Shown: piece after piece, positions 10,290 to 21,601 of the stretch
How positions within the stretch are numbered: the stretch's first letter is position 1
Layout: each line of letters begins with the position of its first letter
From: Rhineura floridana
Lineage: Eukaryota; Chordata; Lepidosauria; Squamata; Rhineuridae
NCBI RefSeq assembly: GCF_030035675.1
Contig: NC_084481.1
Coordinates: forward strand, 47,087,399 to 47,151,398
Direction: 5' to 3'
DNA: 64,000 nucleotides
Notes under the pieces: generated by a model
Seen by the model: the letters and a program-made list of their open reading frames with translations, nothing else
Database searches by the model: none
What the model was told of the DNA's origin: nothing
Position numbers and translations under genes: made by a program

Positions 10290-10478
10290 CTGTAACTCAG
10301 TGGTAGAGCATCTGCTTTGCAGGCAGAAGTTCCCAGGTTAAATTCCTGGCATCTCAAGACACAGCTGGGAGAGAATCCCTGTCTTAAATCTTGGAGAGTT
10401 GCTGCCAGTCAGTGTAGACAATACTGAGCTAGATGGACCAATAGGTCTGACTCAGTATAAGGCAGGTTCCTATGTTCA
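10290..10478 (+). mobile_element. tRNA-derived SINE, family S1
   Basis: A-box-like AACTCAGTGGTAGAGCA, B-box-like GGTTAAATTCC, body AGACAATACTGAGCTAGATG and a TTCCTATGTTC end. This is the best-preserved head of the family here. Confidence 0.85.
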
Positions 10479-10854
10479 TAGAATTCACCTACCTCAATAA
10501 AATTGCCAAATATCCCTATCCATTTTCATAGGAGGCAAATGGTCCTGCAAAAGTGTGGGGGGGTATTAGGCCAATTCTGTCTCTTTTAACTGTCTGTGTA
10601 ATATTTTGAAGTCTGCCTAGCATTTTTTTGATCATGTATCAAGAGAATATTAAAAGAGCAGCCTTGATCGTGAAAGATACCTGAGATAGTTTCTACAAGT
10701 TTCTACAAACTTGGTAGAAACCGTACAGACGAGGGGTTCAATGACATTAAAATACACTGACCACTAAGCAGGTTATATTGTTTATGTAGATAAGGGAAGC
10801 TCATCTTGCCCTTTCGTTTTAGGCATCCTTTGAGTAATAAATGGTTGCTCCCTT
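10479..10854. other. no gene recognised
   Basis: Nothing recognisable on either strand. Confidence 0.5.
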
Positions 10855-11060
10855 CCTGTTGGAGGTACTTTTAATTGTGGTGGCTACTTTGTTGTCTGAT
10901 GGCTGTTTGATTTTTTTTCTCCTCTGCTGTTTTTGTGTTTTATGGCTGCTTTACTGTATTTAGTATTGTCAAATAAGTTACTGTTTTAACTTACGCAGTT
11001 TGTTGCCTTGAGTTTATTGAGGAACGGCAGGGTGTAAGTATTTGAAATAAAGAAAGAAAT
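10855..11060 (+). mobile_element. L2-type LINE 3' tail
   Basis: T-rich 3' UTR ending GTTGCCTTGAGTTTATTGAG, CGGCAGGGTGTAAGTATTTG and AAATAAAG. Confidence 0.65.
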
Positions 11061-11479
11061 GGAGAATCAGTTGCTACATGCAATGGAACAAGCATGTTTA
11101 TCTAAGACTACAAATAACATCAATTTGGCCCCAGGTTACTTGGCAAGGTATGATTTGCCATTCTTTTCTTAAAAAACAGTGAAGTGCCTCTTTACACCAA
11201 CTCATAGATAATGTTGTAGGTTTAAAAAGCTCTTTGGCCAGGCTGTTGAAGCCTGAGTGAAGTTGTAGTAGTGCTTTTAGCATAACCACTTTGATTATGT
11301 TGTCTCACCCTACATCTTGTCTTGTCTAAAGAAACACAGACTGAGTGTAGATTTTGAGAATCAAGATCTCGAACATCAATTTGGAGGGGAAAGGATGATG
11401 CAATATTATACTGCACTTAGAAGAAGTGATGCAAGCACTCTGTTTTTCTTGATTGGCTGCTAGCTAAACATTCCTTTTG
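11061..11479. other. no gene recognised
   Basis: Short overlapping minus-strand frames lack domains. No repeat named. Confidence 0.5.
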
Positions 11480-11850
11480 TTAGGTGGATTTATTTATTCA
11501 ATTTATTTATTTATAAAATTATTTATATACCACCCTATACCACCCTCTTGCAAAACATCAGGGTGGGGTGTATAGCAACATAAAAACATTAGAAGGACTG
11601 GCTGCTCAAAAACATTTTAAACATCTACATAGGCCTGTCAGCACCAAATTGTTCATATCCTGCCACTTGTAGCCAGTGAAGGGCTTTGAGAACTGGCAAG
11701 ATAAATTTCCCACAGTTATGCATGGGAAAATGCTTGAAAGCTGTATTATGAACCAATTGACACTCCCTAGCAGTTTTCAGAGCAACATTGGCGTAAAGTT
11801 TTAGGAGGTCCTGGGCAAAAGTGACTTCTTGGGTGGGGGTCATTCTCTAT
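11480..11850 (-). mobile_element. L2-type LINE 3' part, degraded
   Basis: The plus strand opens with a TTTATT tract and TATATACCACCCTATACC, a reversed L2 tail. CCACTTGTAGCCAGTGAAGG further in matches the last ORF2 region of L2 in reverse. Confidence 0.6.
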
Positions 11851-12786
11851 CAGTGGACCCTGATGGACTTACATGGGCAGTCCAGGAGATCTCATCCTAT
11901 ATTTACTGGAGAATTGTTTTGTTGTCCATGTGTGCTATACTGCTTGTATTTTTTCAGTGTTGTACATAGCTGTTTTATCATTTAATCTTCTACTTGTACT
12001 GTATTGTTTCAACTATTTCAGTATTTGTCAATATTTCGATGGCCTTGTTTTGTTTTGTTTATTCACTCAATATTATTCTTCGTTTGGTTACTGAGACTCT
12101 GTTTCCTTTCCTTTCCTTTCCTTTCCTTTCTTTTCTGTAACCCTTACATGCTGGGGCCAGGCAATCTGGTTTCTCTCAATGCACCCAATGTATTGCCATG
12201 CTGGCACATTGTGGGAAATTATGAAGGCTAAATCCAGCCACCTGACACTGCTCAGAGCATAGGCTGGACTAATTGCCCAGCATGGTGGTTAATGGCTCAT
12301 TAGTAGGGGTAATGGTTATAGGATGTGGTTGGAAATCTCCCAGTGTGATAGGATACCTATCAGAGCTTGGGAAAGATGACACCTGACACATGCTAAAGTG
12401 AGTGGGCATAGGTATGTGCGTGTGTTTTGTGAAGAAGAAGCAGTTATACAATTTGGGTGAGTCAGAGCAAGGGAGCTGTTAGAGAAGAGAGGACATACCT
12501 TGGGAGTGCAGTGGATCTACAATCTGGGGGCAGTGGATCTACAATCTTATAGGAAGGCCTACTATTTGCCTCCGCATATTTTATTTGTAAATAAAGCAAA
12601 ACATTACAAACAACCTTAAGGATCCAGTGGTCTCCCAGCATAGACGACCACTTCTCACTGATTAGGGGAAGTGTACAGTATAGAAATATGCAATCTGATG
12701 TTACAAGTGCTGTCATGCTATATGACATTTCATTTATATTTCAACTATTTCTGAACCATTCTAGAAATATAGTTAGGCCATAATAG
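11851..12786. other. no gene recognised; CTTTC microsatellite
   Basis: Contains a CTTTC repeat at about 12,108-12,137 and, at 12,041-12,087, a 45-bp block shared with 9,793-9,835. No gene. Confidence 0.5.
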
Positions 12787-12903
12787 CAGAGCTTGGAAAA
12801 GTTACGTTTTTGAACTACAACTCCCATCAGCCCAATCCAGTGGCCATGCTGGCTGGGCCTGATGGGAGTTGTAGTTTAAAAAGAGTAACTTTCCCAAGCT
12901 CTG
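12787..12903. mobile_element. 116-bp foldback element, family B (hAT-like)
   Basis: Near-perfect palindrome from CAGAGCTTGGAAAAGTTAC to its reverse, with arms ACTACAACTCCCATCAG and CTGATGGGAGTTGTAG around GGCCATGCTGGCTGG. Flanking octamers CATAATAG and CAGAATGG agree at six of eight bases, a decayed target duplication. Confidence 0.85.
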
Positions 12904-13114
12904 CAGAATGGCTGGTTTAACTAAGATGTATGAAGCTCCAAAACATCACAGATGAAAATAGGGACCTGATGGCAACACCCTTTTTGTGGAGATACGGATC
13001 ACACATTGTTAAAGACAGTGAGCCTTCCCATTAAAGATGTATACATGTTCCTTTTATGTGTAAAAGGGCAACTGTCCAACATTCTGCCTGTAATATGCTG
13101 TAAAAGACTTCACG
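12904..13114. other. no gene recognised
   Basis: Short flank left of the LTR element. Confidence 0.4.
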
Positions 13115-13119
13115 GATGC

Positions 13120-13739
13120 TGTCAGGCCCAGGATGCGACTCAGGAACCAGACCAGAGGTTGTAGTTAATTCGTGTTTTATTAGAGTAATGTCCAACAAAG
13201 ACTGCGCTTTCTCATGAAGCAATACAGGGATACAGGTCCTGCGACATTGGGAGAAAGTTGACAGAGCAAGGGGCTGCTTCCCGCCTGTTCTTTAAGAAGG
13301 GGCTAAACAGGTGCGCAACCTTTCGCTCCTCCTTAACTCCCCCTCAGGTACTGCCCGCCTTCCCCCCCTTCTCTCCTGTCTTTTCAACCGTCTGCGTGTG
13401 CGTGGTGAGGGGGGAGGCATCACCTCCTCCTCTTCTGAAGTGTCCGATTCCCCTATGGGTGATAAAGGAGGAGCTGAGGGTAAACCATCTCTCCGCCTTT
13501 CTGCTGTGATCAGCCCTCCCTCTTGCTCTGAGCTGCGGAGAAGGGAGGGCCTGGGAATGTCTGGGGGGGATTCTAAAACTTCAAGGCTCTCAGGCTCCCC
13601 GTTGCTAGGCAACCCTATCTCTGGCATGTCCTCTGTTTCGGCTTCGCTCCACAGAGGGTAAGTTCCTCCCTCCTCCCTCTGCCAGCCATTTGAATCCTCT
13701 TCTGACAACCCCCCAGGAGCCCAGCTCATCCTCCCGACA
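13120..13739 (-). repeat. 3' LTR of the chromovirus
   Basis: 620 bp and identical to the 5' LTR apart from about two transitions near 13,307-13,310. An AATAAA signal lies at 13,176-13,181 on the minus strand. Confidence 0.93.
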
Positions 13740-13755
13740 CCATCCCCCTTCTCAA
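13740..13755 (-). other. polypurine tract of the chromovirus
   Basis: GAGAAGGGGGATGGTG directly precedes the 3' LTR on the minus strand, the expected plus-strand primer position. Confidence 0.75.
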
Positions 13756-13789
13756 GCTGTGCCCCCCTCCCCCTGTCTGGCTTGGGGCG

Positions 13790-15070
13790 GTGAGGAAAAC
13801 GTTGATGGAAAAGTTTTACTAACTCTGGAGCATGCACATCACCTGCATTTTCCCATGATCTGTCAGCCACTCCATAGCCCTTCCAGTGAATCAAATACTG
13901 CAGCTTGTGGCGTCTGATCCTGGAATCCAAGATTTCCTCAACTTCAAACTCAAGCTGCTCATTTATCAGGAGTGGGGACCCAGGAGGCTCCTCCGGCCGC
14001 AGCTCACTGGGAGGGGCAGCTTTCGTCAAGAGGGATCGATGAAACACAGGATGTATTTTAAACGTGTCAGGTAGCTTCAGCCGGTACGCCACGGGATTAA
14101 TTTGAGTTTCTATTTCAAAAGGACCCACCCTTTTGTCTTGTAATTTTCTACATTTGCCCGGCATCTGGAGGAAACGGGTGGACAGCCATACCTGGTCTCC
14201 TGGTTGAAGGGGGGGCCCTCCTTCCTGTGCAGGTCAGCAACTCGCTTGTACTCTGTTTTGGCTTCGTTTAACTGCTGTTTCAGTGTTTGTTGCGCCGCTT
14301 GCAATTCTTTTAGGAAGTCCTCAGCTGCCGGTACCAGCATTCCTTCTGAGCTGCTTGGAAAGACTTTAGGATGGAATCCATAATTCGCGAAGAATGGGGT
14401 TTGTTGAGTGCTGGAGTGTAGAGAATTGTTGTAGGCGAACTCTGCAAAATGCAAATATGATACCCAGTCAGTCTGTTGATAGGACACATAACTTCTTAAA
14501 TATCTTTCCAAAATGGCGTTCAAGCGTTCCGTTTGCCCATCTGTCTGGGGGTGATGGGCGGAGGAGAGTTTTAATTCCGTCTGCAACTGTTTCCACATTG
14601 CTGTCCAAAATTTGGCTGTGAACTGAGTTCCTCGGTCTGAGACTACACTGTTTGGCAACCCATGCAGTCGGTAGACTTCTTTGATGAATAACTTGGCCGT
14701 TTCCTTAGCCTCTAAGGCCCCTGCACAAGGGAGGAAATGCGCCATTTTGGTGAGTAGATCTACCACGACAAAAACGGCTGTCATTCCTTGGGATTTGGGT
14801 AGATCAGTTATAAAATCCATGGAGAGATCCTTCCAGGGTTCATGTGGGACAGGTAGCGGTTGTAACAGTCCTGCTGGTTTTCCTGTTTGTGTTTTTGTCC
14901 GCAGACAGACAGAACAGGACTTTACATAGCTTTCAATATCCCTACGCATTTTAGGCCACCAGAAGTCCTTGGCCACGTTCTGAATGGTCTTGTAAATCCC
15001 AAAGTGTCCCGCTGTGATGGAATCATGACACTGGCGTAGGATTCTGAGCCTTAATTCTCCTTCTGGCACA
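13790..15070 (-). pseudogene. integrase and chromodomain remnant
   Basis: Integrase begins with an HHCC zinc region (HDSITAGHFG and SCSVCLRTK), followed by the catalytic core blocks MDFITDLPKS, SDRGTQF and QTDGQTERLN. Near the C-terminus is a chromodomain, FEVEEILDSR and YLIHWKGYGVADRSWE (about 13,790-13,955). Chromodomains guide integration by binding histone marks in this clade. Limits are rounded. Confidence 0.9.
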
Positions 15071-15099
15071 TATCTGGCTGTTTTGAACCATAATAGTCA

Positions 15100-16550
15100 A
15101 TTCCTCCAGTGAAAGGTTACTTCTGAGTCTTGACTTTGTCCCGTCTCCTGCCCATATTTTAGTACGTCTGCATCTCCTTGTTGTGCCTTTTTGAGTTCCT
15201 CTTCCCACGAAGACTGGCATGATCCCAACATTAATTTCTCTGGCGGGATCACGTACTGAGGCTGGTCCTCGGATTCACTTTCTTTGTACTGTGGCTGTCT
15301 GGATAAGGCATCAGCTCTCTGGTTTTTGGCTTGGGCTTGGTAAGTGATCTTGAAGTTAAACCTGGTGAAGAACTGGGACCATCTTATTTGTCTCTGGTTC
15401 AGCTTTCTGGCAGTTTGGAGGCTTTCCAGGTTCTTGTGGTCGGAGCGCACTTCGATCTGATGAGGGGCCCCCTCTAGGTATTGTCTCCAGTTTTCAAAAG
15501 AGTCCTTGATGGCCAGCAGCTCCTTCTCCCAAACTGTGTAATTCTTCTCTGCAGGCTTTAACTTCCGAGAGAAGTACGCACAGGGGTGCAGCTCCTTTCC
15601 TTCTTGGTCTAATTGCAGAAGGACCCCCCCGATAGCAAAATCTGAACCATCTGCTTCCACGATGAAAGGGCGGGTCGGGTCAGCAAAGTGCAGAATGGGC
15701 TCGGAAGCGAACCTTCTCTTCAGCTCCTCAAAGGCCTGGGTGGCATTCTCTGTCCATTGAAACTTCTTCTTTCCCCTTAAACAGTCAGTCAGAGGAGCTG
15801 TCAATTTGGAAAACCCTGGAATGAACTTTCTGTAATAATTGGCAAACCCCAAAAACCGTTGTACATCCTTTTTGGTGACAGGTTGGCCCCAGTCCAATAT
15901 ACAGCTTACTTTCCCTGGGTCCATCTCCACGCCTTCCGCTGAGATTCGATATCCAAGGAAGTCTAGAGACTTGAGGTCAAATCCACATTTCTCTAATTTA
16001 GCATACAGGTGATTTTCTCTCAGTCTCTGCAACACCATCTTCACATGCTGGTCGTGGTCTTCCTGGTTCTTTGAGAACACCAGGATATCATCTAAGTAAC
16101 AGATTACATATGTGTCCAACAAGTCTCTAAACACGTCGTTCATGAATTTTTGAAAAATTCCTGACCTTCCACAAAGTCCGAACGGCATGACCAGGTATTC
16201 ATACTGTCCGTAAGCGGTCAAGAACCCTGTTTTCCATTCATCTCCCTGCTTCATCCTGATCAGATTGTACGCTCCTCTCAAATCCAACTTCGTGAAGATT
16301 TTTGCAGAGCGCAGTCGGTCCAACAACTCTGAGATCAGGGGCAGCGGGTAGCTGTTGGGGATGGTGATCTGGTTCAATGCGTGATAGTCGTTACAGGGTC
16401 TGAGTTCCCCCCCTTCTTTTTCACAAACAATAGTGGCGCTCCAGCAGGGGATTGTGAGGGGCGTATGAATCCTCGTCTCAGGTTTTTATCCAGGAATTCC
16501 TTCAGGGCCTCCCTCTCAATCTCTGTGAGAGAGTAGATTCTCCCTGATGG
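15100..16550 (-). pseudogene. reverse transcriptase and RNase H remnant
   Basis: Reverse transcriptase motifs LDLRGAYNLIRM and YLDDILVFS, then FLGYRISAEGV and the RNase H region with VEADGSDFAIGGVL and VRSDHKNL. These are clear Ty3/Gypsy Pol signatures of the chromovirus type. Limits are rounded. Confidence 0.9.
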
Positions 16551-16599
16551 AATGCTGGCTCCTGGCACTAGATCAATCGCACAGTCGTAAGGGCGGTGG

Positions 16600-17100
16600 G
16601 GGGGGGTAAAGTCTCTGCCTCCTTTTCATCAAACACACCTTTGAATTCTTCATACTTTGGTGGCAGGGTCACTTGCTCAATCTCTTGCACTGCCCCCGCT
16701 AAGGTGTTCTTGATTCCTTCAGGTTGACAGTTCTCCTGGCAATACTGTGAGGTGAACCACACCACCGCCTCCTTCCAACTTATTGTGGGTTCATGCTTTG
16801 CTAGCCAGGGCATTCCCAGAATCACCTCAAAGTTCGAGAGATCTGACACGTATAGCGAAATGAACTCTTCGTGCCCGGGGATTTGAAGTTTCACTTCCTC
16901 CGTGGCTTGTGTCACCCCTCCTGACTTCAGGGGTCTCCCATCGATAGTCTCCACAGCTAGGGGAGCATTCAGTTTCCACCGGGAAATTCCATGACGCTTG
17001 ACTAACTTTACATCAATAAAATTTGTGGAGGCTCCACTGTCAATTAAGGCAGTGGAATTAAACACCACTCCTCTGGAAGTTGTAATCCGAATAGGCAAGA
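16600..17100 (-). pseudogene. aspartic protease remnant
   Basis: The catalytic LIDSGASTNFID motif and the downstream ILGMPWLAKHEP block are visible, as in Ty3/Gypsy proteases. It sits between Gag and reverse transcriptase as usual. Limits are rounded. Confidence 0.85.
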
Positions 17101-17199
17101 CCAACACCCCTTTGAGGGAGGTTGGATCGCTGGGGGGCCTTTATACAACGCTGCCCCCAGTCCACCGGCCTGCACGTGGACTGGGTGTTCTAGTTTCCC

Positions 17200-18150
17200 G
17201 ACGGCTCAGCTTTCCCCCCTTTTAGTCCACAGTCTCTGGCCACGTGGCCCGGCTTTGAACAATGAAAGCATAAACGTTCTCGGCGGCGTCTTTCCTTTTC
17301 TTCTTCCGACAGTCTTGGCCTAGCCCCTCCCTGTCCCTCAGCTGCATTACCTGCCATTCCTGCAGAGGGAAGGGTCTTGCTGTGAGATGCCGAGGCTGAG
17401 TATCTCGGGACCTCCTGCTTCCTTTCCAGGCGCCTTCCTTCCATCCGGTGATCTATCTGTAGGCATAGCCGGATGAGCCCTGGTAGGTCAGCGGGGGGGG
17501 GGGAGGTCCTGGCCAACTCATCCAGGATTTCAGCATTTAATCCACTCCGGTACATAAACATCAGGGCGGCGTCATTGTAACCAGTTTCCTGGGACAGAAT
17601 TTTAAAAGCGTTAGTGTACTCGGAAACAGTCCCTTTAGCTTGCTTCAGAGCGCCTAGTTGCCGCGCTACTGTTTCAGCTCTTTGCAGGTCTTGGAACATC
17701 TCGGTCATCTCCTGTATAAATCCTCTGTACCTTCTTAAGACAGTATCTTTTCTCACGAGATACGGAGTCACCCATTTTGCAGCTTCTCCCTCCAGAAGGC
17801 TAATCACGAAGGCCACTTTAGCCCCATCGTCTGGAAACTCCATGTGCCTGACATCCAGATATAACTCACATTGAGCCACGAAAGTTGCCAACTGATCACT
17901 TTGTCCCGCGTATTTTGGGGGCAATCCAATGGGAACCTTTACTGCGGCAGCTGGAGGGGCTGTTTACATCTGGTCTATCGTGGCCTTCAAGGTTTGATTA
18001 TCCGTCTTCAGCGCCTTGACTGCTGCTAGCAGGGCTTGGACATCCGTCTGCAATTCAGCTACCTTAGTCCTCAAGAGTTTCACTTCTTCCGTCTCAGAAG
18101 TGGGGTTCGTCCCCCCCGCTGCTCCCTTTGACATCTTGTCCCAGTCAAGT
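17200..18150 (-). pseudogene. Gag remnant of the chromovirus
   Basis: Fossil Gag. The N-terminal part has a heptad-like stretch (EVKLLRTKVAELQ). A central part resembles the retrotransposon Gag capsid region (VAFVISLLEGEAAKWVTPYL). The C-terminal part has a CFHCSKPGHVARDC zinc knuckle after an Arg/Glu-rich run. In intact relatives Gag coats the RNA and forms the particle. Limits are rounded. Confidence 0.85.
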
Positions 18151-18178
18151 GAAGAGAGCGTTGAGGGTGATTTAGGTG

Positions 18179-18188
18179 GCTCTGTCAA
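18179..18188 (-). other. self-priming primer-binding site
   Basis: On the minus strand TTGACAGAGC lies 2 nt inside the 5' LTR and is the exact complement of GCTCTGTCAA within the LTR. No tRNA CCA-end match is seen. Self-priming by the transcript's own 5' end is known for the Tf1/sushi group. Confidence 0.7.
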
Positions 18189-18190
18189 GC

Positions 18191-18810
18191 TGTCAGGCCC
18201 AGGATGCGACTCAGGAACCAGACCAGAGGTTGTAGTTAATTCGTGTTTTATTAGAGTAATGTCCAACAAAGACTGCGCTTTCTCATGAAGCAATACAGGG
18301 ATACAGGTCCTGCGACATTGGGAGAAAGTTGACAGAGCAAGGGGCTGCTTCCCGCCTGTTCTTTAAGAAGGGGCTAAACGGGCGCGCAACCTTTCGCTCC
18401 TCCTTAACTCCCCCTCAGGTACTGCCCGCCTTCCCCCCCTTCTCTCCTGTCTTTTCAACCGTCTGCGTGTGCGTGGTGAGGGGGGAGGCATCACCTCCTC
18501 CTCTTCTGAAGTGTCCGATTCCCCTATGGGTGATAAAGGAGGAGCTGAGGGTAAACCATCTCTCCGCCTTTCTGCTGTGATCAGCCCTCCCTCTTGCTCT
18601 GAGCTGCGGAGAAGGGAGGGCCTGGGAATGTCTGGGGGGGATTCTAAAACTTCAAGGCTCTCAGGCTCCCCGTTGCTAGGCAACCCTATCTCTGGCATGT
18701 CCTCTGTTTCGGCTTCGCTCCACAGAGGGTAAGTTCCTCCCTCCTCCCTCTGCCAGCCATTTGAATCCTCTTCTGACAACCCCCCAGGAGCCCAGCTCAT
18801 CCTCCCGACA
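18191..18810 (-). repeat. 5' LTR of the chromovirus
   Basis: 620 bp with TGTC...GACA ends, on the minus strand. A TTAAAG box (18,361-18,366) lies about 23-28 nt upstream of GCTCTGTCAA (18,329-18,338), the likely start of the transcript. AATAAA lies nearer the inner end. Confidence 0.93.
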
Positions 18811-18815
18811 GATGC

Positions 18816-19605
18816 TGGATCTGGCCAAGGATCTTTCCTCTCAGTACCACCACAATAGCTTTCCAGAGGAGAGAGCTGTGATTGCCCCTGCTGTTTCAGC
18901 ACCGCCACCATATCTGGTAAGGGAGTTAAGTATTGCTGCAACCAGCTAAGCTGGGCCATGTAACAAATGGAGCCAGTAGTGCTCCATCTGACTTAATAGC
19001 CTTTCAGTTCTGTTTTGTATTTGGTATTGTGATTATTTGTTTTGAATTTTTATTTTGGAAGCTGCTTTAGGTGCTATGCTTGTGGCAGAGATGAGACAGA
19101 TAAAACATGCATTTGTTTATACAGTAGCTTTTCAGTTAAATGACACTATCTGCTCTTAATTTTTTAAAAACAATAAATACCATTGAAGATTGCTGATAAT
19201 AAATTTCTGTGGCACTTTAGATCCCCTACAGTTAAGATTTTTGAGATATATAATATGGTTTGTGAACTGCAGGGTTTGTTTGTTTTCGTTTTGAGTTGTT
19301 CAAAATGGAAAATGTGGGATTATTCTTTCATGCATGCAAATTAAATCTGTGGGACAACATACATTTGCACAGTCACTTGTGTTTTTACACTGTGAAAAAG
19401 TTGTTGATACTTTTACTCCACTTTTTACTCTGATGGAAATTAGATTTCTCTGTTTTGAAATACCAGAGGTTAGGGAATTACTCTGGGAGACTTTTAATGT
19501 TTGTTTTATTAGAAAAGTTTCCTTTTCTAATAAAACGAGTAACTGTTGTAAGGAATGGGGGAATATGTCTTCCAAGACCATTCAAACTAGATTCTACCAG
19601 CTGGA
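18816..19605. other. no gene recognised beside the LTR element
   Basis: Just right of the insertion, a 35-codon open stretch on the plus strand (about 18,812-18,916) ends CATATCTGGTAAGG, a donor-like site. I do not recognise its protein. Sequence around 19,030-19,110 resembles an L2-type tail. Confidence 0.35.
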
Positions 19606-20085
19606 ATATTTAATTAATTTATTTAAGTATTTATAGGCCCCACTTTTCATAGATTAAATCAAGGCAGCTTACAACATACAAAGGCATAAAAAATTAAAAA
19701 CAATATAAACAACATGAAAAACAATAATAAAAGCATCAATAACACTGTATTGGGTTGGGGGGGAGCGGGGAATCATGTTAAAAGGCCTATCTAAAAATTT
19801 AAATTTTTAAAAGCTGCCTGAAAGAAAGGAGGGATGGTTCCTGCCGAACCTCTATTGGTAGGGGGTTCCACAGGGCAGGGCCTGCACACTAAAGGCTTGG
19901 TCCCTAGTGGAGGCTAGCTTAACTTTAGGGGTGTGAGGAACCACCAAAACTGCCCCACCAGAAGATCTCAATGATCGAGATGGAACATGAAGAGTCAGTC
20001 GGTCCTTAAGGTACCTTGGGCCCAAATTGTTTAGGGCTTCGTGAATTAACACAATATGTTGAACCGTGCCCAGTAAGGCTGTTCT
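19606..20085 (-). mobile_element. L2-type LINE 3' part
   Basis: The minus strand encodes a decayed C-terminus (GPRYLKDRL and TRDQAFSVQAL, counterparts of GPVYLKEHL and TRERAFSVVAP in the intact copy), followed by a 3' UTR whose tail lies at 19,606-19,640. Confidence 0.8.
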
Positions 20086-20501
20086 TTATGGTTATTGCAG
20101 TTATGATTTATCACAATACATTTTGCTTTAAAGAGATGTGGAGGCCTTTCAGGAAATGTTCAAAAACACTGAACAGAAATAAATCTGCCTATACATGATG
20201 TTTCAAAATTCCCACTTTGTTCTTTACTAATTAAGACATACATACACAAGCTTTTACAAACACATTACATTGTCACAGTCCACCTAAAATTCATCTTGGC
20301 TACATCTCATGGAAGACAGTGCAAGAACTTAATCACTACTATCTTATGTTAGTCAAAAAACGTACATCGTCACGGTCCTGCTTCAGTTAGAAATGCTGCA
20401 GTGCCTGATTTCAGCTGGATTAAGCTTGTGCTTGAACTCTTTCTCACTGAAGTCCCTGCGGCGTAAAGGTGCTTAACATGTCTGCATGTCCACTCAGATA
20501 T
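20086..20501. other. no gene recognised
   Basis: Nothing recognisable. Confidence 0.5.
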
Positions 20502-20598
20502 TTCAGGGTTTCAGACAGGGATCTTCCCCAGTCCCACCTGGAGATGTCAGGCCTAAACCTGGGACTTTCTGCTGTACCACTGAGCTATAGCCCTTCTC
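20502..20598 (-). mobile_element. tRNA-derived SINE, family S1, head only
   Basis: On the minus strand GGGCTATAGCTCAGTGGTAC is followed by AGGTTTAGGCCTGACATCTC and ends in the body at CCCTGTCTGAAACCCTGA. The 3' half is missing. Confidence 0.75.
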
Positions 20599-21485
20599 AT
20601 ATATATAGATTAGTATACTTCCCCTTAGAAATTTAGTATTTTCAAAGTGAAAACTTTTTGAAATCTGTTCCAGAGGCATCCAGTTCTTGTACTTTCTCAC
20701 TCCCTCTTAGAAATTTCTCTTAGAACTTTCCTTGATTCCAGGTTGTGTAATAGGTTGCTGGTGATTATATCAATCACATTCTGTTACAACAGTAAGATGT
20801 AAATTGCATCCTGGAGATATTATAAATGGATGCAAATAACATATTTCATCTTCAGTTGCCATAGCCACTGTGATTATTTTTCATAGCTCTTGTGCTACAT
20901 TCTCCTGCAAGCTCTCTCATCAAGCCTTCTTCCCTCCTTGTCTCTATTAAATCAGCTATGGTGTTTTTCATCTAAAGAAAACTTTAGAGCAGCAATGGAC
21001 AGGTACTCCCTTACGAGTCCTCAGCTCCTTTCTCTTGAGGCAGGAATATATTTCGATGTCATTTAACAAATTCTTTATTTTCTCCACTGACAATATTTGC
21101 CAACAGAGCCAGTTAAATTATCCCTTAGTACTTCAAATAAGCTGCGTCTCTACTCCTTGTCTTAATTTTAATTGTATTCTTTCCTTTAACGTTCATGAAG
21201 ATGCTTGTGACTTCTAGAAGGGATGACTATGGCTATGATATAGAACTCTCTTTGTGGAGCAGCACTAGTTTCAATTAATCTGTGTCAGGATAAGAAGGGC
21301 TAATACGTATACTGCAGGCTCGAACCTCTGAAAGCATACTTAGGATATCTGGAGTGTTAACTCACTGAAGTGGATAATGAATTGGCCTCCTATAGCTCAA
21401 CAAATTATTGCAAATGACAAATTTAAAACTTTGGCATTTACTGGGCAAACTTCTAGGAGAGTTTTCAAGCATGTGCTTCAGACTC
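20599..21485. other. no gene recognised
   Basis: AT-rich sequence with no coding or repeat signal named. Confidence 0.5.
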
Positions 21486-21601
21486 CAGAGCTTGGAAAAG
21501 TTACTTTTTTGAACTACAACTCCCATCTGCCCAATCCAGTGGCCATGCTGGCTGGTGCTGATGGGAGTTGTAGTTCAAAAAAGTAACTTTTCCAAGCTCA
21601 G
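21486..21601. mobile_element. 116-bp foldback element, family B
   Basis: CAGAGCTTGGAAAAGTTAC to its reverse, with the same paired arms as at 12,787. No target duplication can be read. Confidence 0.85.

Larger units (their letters stand above)
13115..18815 (-). mobile_element. Ty3/Gypsy chromovirus (Tf1/sushi group) with target duplication
   Basis: A 5,691-bp LTR retrotransposon (13,120-18,810) on the minus strand, flanked by the 5-bp target duplication GATGC (13,115-13,119 and 18,811-18,815). The 620-bp LTRs begin TGTC and end GACA and differ at about two positions, so the insertion is young, perhaps one to two million years at rates near 1e-9 per site per year. Parts in order are Gag with a CCHC knuckle, aspartic protease, reverse transcriptase, RNase H, integrase and a C-terminal chromodomain, an order and content that place it with vertebrate sushi-type chromoviruses. 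A self-priming site adjoins the 5' LTR and a purine tract adjoins the 3' LTR. The full length is present, but the coding region is broken at about five places, so this is a fossil copy. Confidence 0.95.

Noticed and set aside
13292-13661. Long open frames on both strands inside the LTR
   Set aside because: The LTR is Pro/Ser/Glu-rich in several frames because of its base composition, and the same frames recur in the other LTR. They were treated as LTR sequence, not genes.
18363-18959. 198-codon minus-strand frame crossing the 5' LTR into the flank
   Set aside because: It joins LTR sequence to unrelated flanking DNA across the target duplication, so it is accidental.
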